This document shows positions 58,257-64,000 of a DNA stretch of 64,000 bases, one piece after another. A model generated the notes under the pieces. It was given only the letters and a program-made list of their open reading frames with translations. It was not told where the DNA came from and did no database searches. The stretch is from Candidatus Methanoperedentaceae archaeon. GTDB lineage: Archaea; Halobacteriota; Methanosarcinia; Methanosarcinales; Methanoperedenaceae. Location: assembly GCA_003104905.1 (NCBI GenBank), contig PQAS01000053.1, positions 1 to 64,000 on the forward strand. Reading direction: 5' to 3'. The position numbers and the translations under genes were made by a program. Within the stretch, counting starts at the first letter, position 1. Each line of letters begins with the position of its first letter.

Positions 58257-58618
58257 GGTTTTCTTCCCTGGATTACTTTTTCAATATCTTTCATAATTGC
58301 AAGAGGATTTATTGGTTTTTCAAAATATCCATTACATCCCGCAGCGATTACTTTTTCGCGGTCTCCAGCCATCGCGTAAGATGTAATAGCAATAATGGGG
58401 ATATTCAACATGGTCTTTCGGATCCTGCGTGTGGCCTCAAGTCCATCGATATCCGGAAGCTGTATATCCATCAAGATAAGTTCTGGCTGTAGATTTATCG
58501 CTTTTTTCACTCCCTCCAGCCCGCCAGAAGCCTCAATAACTTCATGCCCATACTTTTTCAGGACATAACCAATCAACTTCATATTCTGCGGATTGTCTTC
58601 AATTACCAGGACCTTCAT
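58253..58618 (-). CDS. Single-domain response regulator (CheY-like)
   Basis: A 121-aa receiver domain only: acidic pair near residues 7-8 (VIEDNPQNM), phospho-acceptor Asp51 in ILMDIQLPDIDG, Thr in IAITSYAMAGD and Lys in GYFEKPINP. Probably shuttles phosphate between the two kinases flanking it. Overlaps both neighbours by 4 nt. Confidence 0.94.
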   Translation of the reverse strand: MKVLVIEDNPQNMKLIGYVLKKYGHEVIEASGGLEGVKKAINLQPELILMDIQLPDIDGLEATRRIRKTMLNIPIIAITSYAMAGDREKVIAAGCNGYFEKPINPLAIMKDIEKVIQGRKP

Positions 58619-61600
58619 ATTTTGACCTCTCGCGGTATTTGCAGGGAAAAAATACTACCCTTTCCATACTCGCTTTCAACTTTTATCGTACCCATAAGCA
58701 CTTCTTTTGCAAGCTTTTGGGTTAGATATAAACCAAGTCCGGTTCCTGACGTCTTGTTAGTGAGCGGCGAATCAAGCCTCACAAATGCATTAAATAATTT
58801 CGGAATATCTTCTTTCTTCATCCCAATCCCCGTATCTTCAACAGATATTTCTATTTCATCGTTAATAGATTTTGCCCTTACTTTAATCTCCCCATTTTCT
58901 GTGAACTTCACAGCGTTTGACAGGAGATTCATTAAGCACTGGAGAAGACGCTTGCGGTCAGTGTTAAAATCCATATCGGCTGCATCAACACGCAGCAAAA
59001 GCCCTTTTCCATTGAGTTCGGGTTTCAAAGTAGAAACTACTTCATCGAGCACTTCTTTCAATTTGAATCTGGAGACATGTACCTCAAGTTTCCCCGCTTC
59101 TACCTTTGAAATGTCTATGACATCATTTATTAATGAAAGGAGATGCTTTCCTGAAGTGTTAACTATCTGGACCTGTTCTTTTTGTTCAGGTGTAAGTTTT
59201 CCTGACCAGCCTTCAAGAAGTATGCTTGTGAATCCGATTATGGAATTAAGTGGTGTCCTGAGTTCATGGCTCGTGCTTGCTATGAACATGGATTTCATGC
59301 GGTCAAGTTCTAGAAGACGTTCGTTGGCGCTTTCAAGTTCAGCTGTCGTGCGGTTCATGTCATCTACAAGATTTAGGAGTGACATCTGGTTTTCCTGGAG
59401 GGCTAATGTTCTTTCCTTGACTTTATTTTCCAGCTTTTCGACATAGTCTTTGCCTTCCTTATAAAGCCGTGCGTTCTCGATTGAAAGGGCAACCTGTGTT
59501 GAAACGATTTCCAGGAATTTTATTTTTTTATCGGCGGGTTTCATATCAGTACGGGTAAATACGCAAAGTACTCCCACACATTTCCCGCCCGTTATAAGCG
59601 GGAGTGCCGCATGATACCGTATATCCTCATTATGGTCTACCTCCCGCGTAACAAATTTGCGTACAGCTTCCCTGTCGGGCAGTATAAGGGATTTATGGTC
59701 GCGCGCTGCTGCCCCGCAGAGGCATTCACCTATTTTTATCCTATTTGTGGTTAGGTCCTGTATCCTGGCTTCTGATATCCCGATGTGCGCAGCAATCTGC
59801 AAAGTCTCATCCGGATTTACAAGAAATATCATCCCTCCCTCTAATCCTGTGATCGATAAGGACTCATCAAGAACACTGTCCAGTATCTGCTGCATATCCA
59901 TGATGCCAGTCGTGGCTGAGATTATCCGGTTGACAACCATGAGTTCTTCATTTGAGGACCTGATCTCATCTTCAGCTGTTTTGATGCCCGTGATATCGTC
60001 AAATGTGGTATAGACCTGGAAAGGTTTAGTTTCTGCATACCTGAATTGAGGAACTGCATGAACCATTATCCATTTATACTGTTTTTCCACGGGATTGAAT
60101 ATCCCCATTATAGCCTCCTTTTCCTTGCGTGTATGCAATGCTATCATGGAGGGATGCATCTCGATCGGGAAGCTTGAACCATCTTCATGTATGGCTTTCC
60201 ACCCCGGATCTATGGAATTGTGCCCTATCAACTGGTTAGCCGATAAACCAAGTATCTTTTGCGCCGCAGGATTTAGGTCAATTATTTTCCCTGATGGATC
60301 CTGGTAAACAACTCCCTGCGCCATTGTCTCATAAAGGGTGCGGAATTTCTCCTCAGATAGGTTCAATTCTTTTTCAGTCCGGAGCCGCTCCGTTATATCT
60401 ATTATCATGGCAAGAAATACCCTTTTAGGCATCTCTATCAATTGCAGATGGACTTCCACAGGATATTGACTGCCATCTCTTCGTTGCTGGATTGTGAAAA
60501 ATATGATTTTATTTTTATCGTGCAAAACGAGTGGTTTTATCAATTTGCGGAATTTTTTCTCATCATATTCCTTTTTGAGATCCAATGGAGTCATCGATAC
60601 CATCTCTTCCATAGAATAACCCAGGTTCTTGCATGCCCCTGAATTCACGTATGTGAACCTGAGGGTTTCCGCGTCGAACATATATATTTCATTAAGGCTT
60701 TTATCAAGAATGGAAGAGAGAGTTTTTTTATCCTGTTCACTCCTCCTTATCTCATCCATCATCCTGGTATTTTCAATTGCTATCGCCGCACTGGAAGCCA
60801 GACCCTGCAGCATCTCGATGTCCATCTGGTCAAACGGGCGGCGTTCTCTTGTGTTGTGTATCTGGAAGGAGCCCAGGATATCACCATTTTTGTCAAGTAT
60901 GGGAACATTGGCAAGATTAGTAAACCCGAGTGTTTTGCGGATTTCCTGGATAACGTATGGATCATGTTCCGCATCATTGGATAAATAAGGTTTTTTGGTC
61001 TCCATTACCAGTCCCGGAACACCGTAACCTTTCTCAAAAACATAATCTATAGGAATAAGTTTACCATGTTCATAATATTTCGAAAAAACCATTTTTTCGT
61101 TGGCGATCATACCCACAGTTCCGGCTGTTGAGTCTGTGATCTCTATCGCCGAAGCCACGAGATTTTGCATAATGGCCGGAATTTCAAGCACAGTATTAAT
61201 CTTCTGTCCTGCAGTTGATAGAATACGAAGCTGCCTGTTTCTTCTGGATGCGAATTCCTCAGACTGTTTGTGCTGGGTGATATCCCGGATATTTGTAAGA
61301 AATCCTTCAATTTTTCCGTCTTTTTCAAGGGCTGTTGTACTTGTTTCAACCAGTATCGAATTTCCATTCCTGCTTCTTAGTTCCATTTCTACTTTATCGA
61401 GGTATCTGCCTGTATGGTTTCTGGCCATTCCTTCTCTGGCAGTTTTTTTGAACAGGTTGGCAATCCTGGGCAAATCCCTGACCCCCAGAATGCCGATATT
61501 GACAAAATTTTTCCCGATTACTTCCTGAGGCTCAAAACCTAATTTTTCTTTTACTTTATTGTTGACTGCCAGCACTTTTCCAAATTTGTCCACTAATACA

Positions 61601-62130
61601 ATGATATCATTTGAATAATCGAAAAGTCTGCGGTATTTTTCCTCACTTTCCTGAAGTCTCGCAGTCCGCTCCTTCACACGCATCTCAAGCTCATGATGTA
61701 TGCGCTGCAAATCATTTTCTGCAACTTTACGCTGCGTGTCATCCCGCCAGATGGTGATAATAAGACCTGCCTCTTCAATATCCACCCGTTCAAGGGGAGA
61801 GGCATCGACGGAAAAGTATCTTACATCTTCCTTTGTCTTCATCCGGAACTCTACATCCCTGGCTATACCGTGTTCTTTGACCTGTTTTTCCATGCCATTC
61901 CAGATATCTTGGGCATTGTGATTCTGCTTTTCAAGCCATACGAAGATGTTTGTTTCGATCACGTCCTGAAAATTTCGTGAAAAGTATCCACAGAACGTAT
62001 CATTTACAAAAATGATATTTTTGGCCGTATCGGTGATAACTATACCGTCAGCAGATGCACGCAGCAGTGCCTCGAAAAATCTTACTGTTCGCTTCAATTT
62101 TGAAATGGCCTGTTTGTTATTTTCTTCCAT
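58615..62130 (-). CDS. Large PAS/GAF sensor histidine kinase
   Basis: A 1171-aa kinase without membrane segments: PAS (about 20-140), coiled coil, PAS (165-290), GAF (300-460), PAS (470-590), PAS (600-720), GAF (735-890), H-box STSHELRTPLNSIIG (His near 953) and HATPase with N-box LMNLLSNAVKFTENG, G1 EDTGIGMKKEDIP and G2 GTGLGLYLTQK. It is presumably the input of the phosphorelay. The ligand or cofactor of the PAS/GAF domains cannot be read. An 8-nt gap separates it from the molybdoenzyme gene upstream, so the two may be co-transcribed. Confidence 0.93.
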   Translation of the reverse strand: MEENNKQAISKLKRTVRFFEALLRASADGIVITDTAKNIIFVNDTFCGYFSRNFQDVIETNIFVWLEKQNHNAQDIWNGMEKQVKEHGIARDVEFRMKTKEDVRYFSVDASPLERVDIEEAGLIITIWRDDTQRKVAENDLQRIHHELEMRVKERTARLQESEEKYRRLFDYSNDIIVLVDKFGKVLAVNNKVKEKLGFEPQEVIGKNFVNIGILGVRDLPRIANLFKKTAREGMARNHTGRYLDKVEMELRSRNGNSILVETSTTALEKDGKIEGFLTNIRDITQHKQSEEFASRRNRQLRILSTAGQKINTVLEIPAIMQNLVASAIEITDSTAGTVGMIANEKMVFSKYYEHGKLIPIDYVFEKGYGVPGLVMETKKPYLSNDAEHDPYVIQEIRKTLGFTNLANVPILDKNGDILGSFQIHNTRERRPFDQMDIEMLQGLASSAAIAIENTRMMDEIRRSEQDKKTLSSILDKSLNEIYMFDAETLRFTYVNSGACKNLGYSMEEMVSMTPLDLKKEYDEKKFRKLIKPLVLHDKNKIIFFTIQQRRDGSQYPVEVHLQLIEMPKRVFLAMIIDITERLRTEKELNLSEEKFRTLYETMAQGVVYQDPSGKIIDLNPAAQKILGLSANQLIGHNSIDPGWKAIHEDGSSFPIEMHPSMIALHTRKEKEAIMGIFNPVEKQYKWIMVHAVPQFRYAETKPFQVYTTFDDITGIKTAEDEIRSSNEELMVVNRIISATTGIMDMQQILDSVLDESLSITGLEGGMIFLVNPDETLQIAAHIGISEARIQDLTTNRIKIGECLCGAAARDHKSLILPDREAVRKFVTREVDHNEDIRYHAALPLITGGKCVGVLCVFTRTDMKPADKKIKFLEIVSTQVALSIENARLYKEGKDYVEKLENKVKERTLALQENQMSLLNLVDDMNRTTAELESANERLLELDRMKSMFIASTSHELRTPLNSIIGFTSILLEGWSGKLTPEQKEQVQIVNTSGKHLLSLINDVIDISKVEAGKLEVHVSRFKLKEVLDEVVSTLKPELNGKGLLLRVDAADMDFNTDRKRLLQCLMNLLSNAVKFTENGEIKVRAKSINDEIEISVEDTGIGMKKEDIPKLFNAFVRLDSPLTNKTSGTGLGLYLTQKLAKEVLMGTIKVESEYGKGSIFSLQIPREVKI

Positions 62131-62138
62131 TTGTTCTT

Positions 62139-64000
62139 TTATCCTTGCAGGTATTTTTTAAATTCTAACAGTAGTGAACTTATATTCAGGCTGTTTTGAG
62201 TGGACATTTTTTCAACTCTGACAGCTGTGAACTTATACTCAGGCTGTTTTGAGTGGACATCATAAACTGGATTAGTAACATTATTTACTGAACTACCATT
62301 ATTTGCACACATTTTACCGAAATGGTAAGGCATAAAAACCGTACCAGCCTGAACGTTTTCAGTCAGACAGGCTTTGCCTCTTGCCTTACCCCTTCGCGAT
62401 GTGACCTCGATCAGGTCCCCACCATTTATTTCAAACATTGCTGCATCTTTCGGATTTATATCCACGGTGCATTCAGGCGCCTGCTGATTGAGATGCGGGG
62501 CTCTGGCTGTTCGTGTCCGGGTATTAAAATGCCATTCCAGGCATCCGGTTATGAGTATGAATGGATACTCCCTGTCAGGTTTTTCAGCCGGCGCTATATA
62601 ATCCCGTAAAAGAAGCGCAGCCCTGCCATCCGGCCTGGGGAAGTGCATATCGGTGAACAGGCGCCCTGTGCCGGGATGATCGGGGGAGGGACAGGGAAGC
62701 TGGGGGCCGACAACCCCGCGAAGCCGTTCATAGGTCACACCTCCCATATCACATAAACGCCCCCGTGTCAGGCCTTTCCATTCCTCGAAAACCTCCTCAG
62801 GGGACACATAAGGAAATTCTTTCTCAAATCCCATAGCCCTTGCTACCAGCCATATTATTTCATAGTCCGGCTTTGCCTCACCAGGAGGTTCAATTAATTT
62901 TTCGACAAGTTCCAGGCGCCGTTCAGAAGAAATAAAAGTGCCCGTTTTCTCACACCACTGCGCTGCTGCCAGTATTACATCTGCCAATATGGTCGTTTCG
63001 GTGGGATGGAATATATCCTGCACCACAAGCAGTTCTGCCTTTGCCAGACCCTCTTCGACCCAGCGTGTGTCCGGCAGTGAGGCTGGCGGATTTGTTGTTG
63101 TGATCCACAGGGCGCGAATATCTCCGCTATGGAGTCCCTCGATAATCTCAATAATTGAACGGCCTGGGGTGGATTTGATATTTTTTTCCGGAACACCCCA
63201 ATACTTTGCCACTTCCCTTCGATGCTGTTCGTTGTTGATTTGCCGCATACCGACAAGTAAATGCGAGAGCGCTCCAACCCAGCGGTTTCCCAATGCGTTT
63301 GCTTCACCTGTTATGGAGAGCGGACCTGCTCCGGGCCTGCAGATATTTCCCGTAAGCAGGGAGAGGTTATGCAGGGTATTGTTTTTGAAGACGGCCTGAG
63401 TGGAATGGTTATACCCCTGGAACCAGAATGTAAGCATTGCCCTGGCATTGCCTATCATTCGTGCTGCTTCTATTATCTGTTGTTCCTGTAATCCTGTTAT
63501 CGTGGCGGCTTTTGAAGGTGAAAATTCCACTATAAGCCTTTTCAGGTCAGAAAGGCCGCTTGCATATTGTTCAACCTGTTCCTCATCAACAAATCCTTCT
63601 TTCAGGAGTACATAAGCAATGGAGTTGTTCAGGGCCACATCTGTGCCAGGGCGGATCTGAAGGTGCAAGTCTGCCAGTTCGGATGTCCTGGTTCTTCTCG
63701 GGTCAACTACTATAACCTTAGCGCCGTTCTTTTTCTTTGCGTCACTGATCCTTCTAAACATTACAGGTATCGTGAGTGCCATGTTATTCCCGGTTATGAA
63801 GAAAAGATCCGCTTCTTCGATATCGGCATAACAGCTCGGGGGGGCATCGGCTCCAATGGTTGATATGAACCCGGCCGCAGTGGCCGCCATACAAAGCCTG
63901 GTACTGCATTCGATATTATTTGTGCCTATCAGACCCTTCATCAATTTATTCATCAGGTAATACTCTTCCGTGAGATTGGCTGCACCGCCGTAAAAGGCAA
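62139..64000 (-). CDS. Molybdopterin nitrate reductase, assimilatory NasA/NarB-type (partial)
   Basis: The gene runs off the window; at least 620 residues are visible and the frame continues through 64000 (FYGGAANLTEEYYL precedes the first visible Met). Mo-bisPGD enzyme signatures: GTNNIECSTRLCMAATAAG, SCYADIEEADLFFITG, VVDPRRTRTSELADLHL, LTGNICRPGAGPLSITG and PADVI-like LADVILAAAQWCEKTGTF. The LTGN/GRPGAGP context and NPPASLPD resemble NasA/NarB more than formate dehydrogenase, which remains the alternative. The N-terminal 4Fe-4S site lies outside the window. The C-terminus is altered by a 53-bp duplication. Confidence 0.85.
   Translation of the reverse strand, partial: AFYGGAANLTEEYYLMNKLMKGLIGTNNIECSTRLCMAATAAGFISTIGADAPPSCYADIEEADLFFITGNNMALTIPVMFRRISDAKKKNGAKVIVVDPRRTRTSELADLHLQIRPGTDVALNNSIAYVLLKEGFVDEEQVEQYASGLSDLKRLIVEFSPSKAATITGLQEQQIIEAARMIGNARAMLTFWFQGYNHSTQAVFKNNTLHNLSLLTGNICRPGAGPLSITGEANALGNRWVGALSHLLVGMRQINNEQHRREVAKYWGVPEKNIKSTPGRSIIEIIEGLHSGDIRALWITTTNPPASLPDTRWVEEGLAKAELLVVQDIFHPTETTILADVILAAAQWCEKTGTFISSERRLELVEKLIEPPGEAKPDYEIIWLVARAMGFEKEFPYVSPEEVFEEWKGLTRGRLCDMGGVTYERLRGVVGPQLPCPSPDHPGTGRLFTDMHFPRPDGRAALLLRDYIAPAEKPDREYPFILITGCLEWHFNTRTRTARAPHLNQQAPECTVDINPKDAAMFEINGGDLIEVTSRRGKARGKACLTENVQAGTVFMPYHFGKMCANNGSSVNNVTNPVYDVHSKQPEYKFTAVRVEKMSTQNSLNISSLLLEFKKYLQG
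62154..62259 (-). repeat. 53-bp tandem duplication at the nitrate reductase 3' end
   Basis: Two adjacent copies (62207-62259 and 62154-62206), each starting TGTCCACTCAAAACAGCCTG on the minus strand, about 89% identical. As 53 is not a multiple of three, copy 1 is read as VHSKQPEYKFTAVRVEK, and copy 2 in another frame as STQNSLNISSLLLEFKK. In the frame of copy 1, copy 2 would read VHSKQPEYKFTTVRI and stop. Confidence 0.92.

Noticed and set aside
62139-64000. Formate dehydrogenase alpha subunit
   Set aside because: The GRPGAGP and NPPASLPD context fits NasA/NarB-type nitrate reductases better, though the active-site region lies partly outside the window.

Overview
The window reads as archaeal chromosome, most likely from the methanotrophic Methanosarcinales lineage 'Candidatus Methanoperedens' (ANME-2d) or a close relative. 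Archaeal markers are chromosomal protein MC1, the proteasome-activating nucleotidase PAN, archaeal MBF1, AksA, CobY and CobZ, and the three-gene archaeal glutamate synthase. A class III polyhydroxyalkanoate (PHA) operon and an assimilatory-type nitrate reductase in the same stretch point towards Methanoperedens. The lineage is an inference from gene content; no database search was run.

Layout. 0.5-6.3 kb: PHA operon (repeat-rich PhaE-like protein, PhaE, PhaC, ketoreductase, thiolase, second ketoreductase). 6.3-8.9 kb: radical SAM protein, a divergent isopropylmalate/homocitrate-synthase-family enzyme and a small membrane protein. 9.1-20.3 kb: gyrB and gyrA, separated by a 5.8 kb AT-rich accessory island (hypothetical protein, TPR protein, MNT/HEPN pair, helicase-HNH fusion, second MNT, three broken MNT/HEPN pieces, dispersed repeats). 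GyrB carries an AT-rich insert like that of E. coli GyrB, and GyrA carries a 165-residue mini-intein. 20.4-25.5 kb: ppsA with its regulator, and a radical SAM protein. 25.9-29.2 kb: intron-containing tRNA, VapBC-like pair with a palindromic operator, helical-repeat protein, decayed SagB-type nitroreductase. 29.2-37.5 kb: housekeeping (mutS, aksA, mbf1, PAN, roadblock, PEBP lipoprotein, membrane-anchored winged-helix regulator, MC1). 37.8-42.1 kb: late cobamide operon cobD-cbiB-cobZ-cobS-cobY. 42-47.4 kb: PAC2, methyltransferase, UbiA, FIST and unknown genes. 47.5-52.2 kb: fused HdrB-HdrC gene followed by the three-gene glutamate synthase. 53.9-62.1 kb: tightly packed two-component cluster ending in a KaiC-like ATPase. 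62.1-64.0 kb: a nitrate-reductase-like molybdoenzyme cut by the window end.

Working together: the pha genes convert acetyl-CoA to a storage polyester. The cob genes build the lower-ligand arm of cobamides needed by corrinoid methyltransferases. The hdrBC-glt block suggests that thiol/disulfide or ferredoxin electrons are tied to glutamate synthesis. The signalling genes overlap by 4 bp at three of their four junctions and probably form one operon.

Strongest oddities: the gyrBA-splitting island with its helicase-HNH fusion; the AT-rich GyrB insert; a family of CCTAAATTCCC-bounded miniature elements; a 53-bp tandem duplication that makes the end of the nitrate reductase gene read the same DNA in two frames; a probable one-base frameshift at the 5' end of the FIST gene; and three small genes with good ribosome-binding sites.
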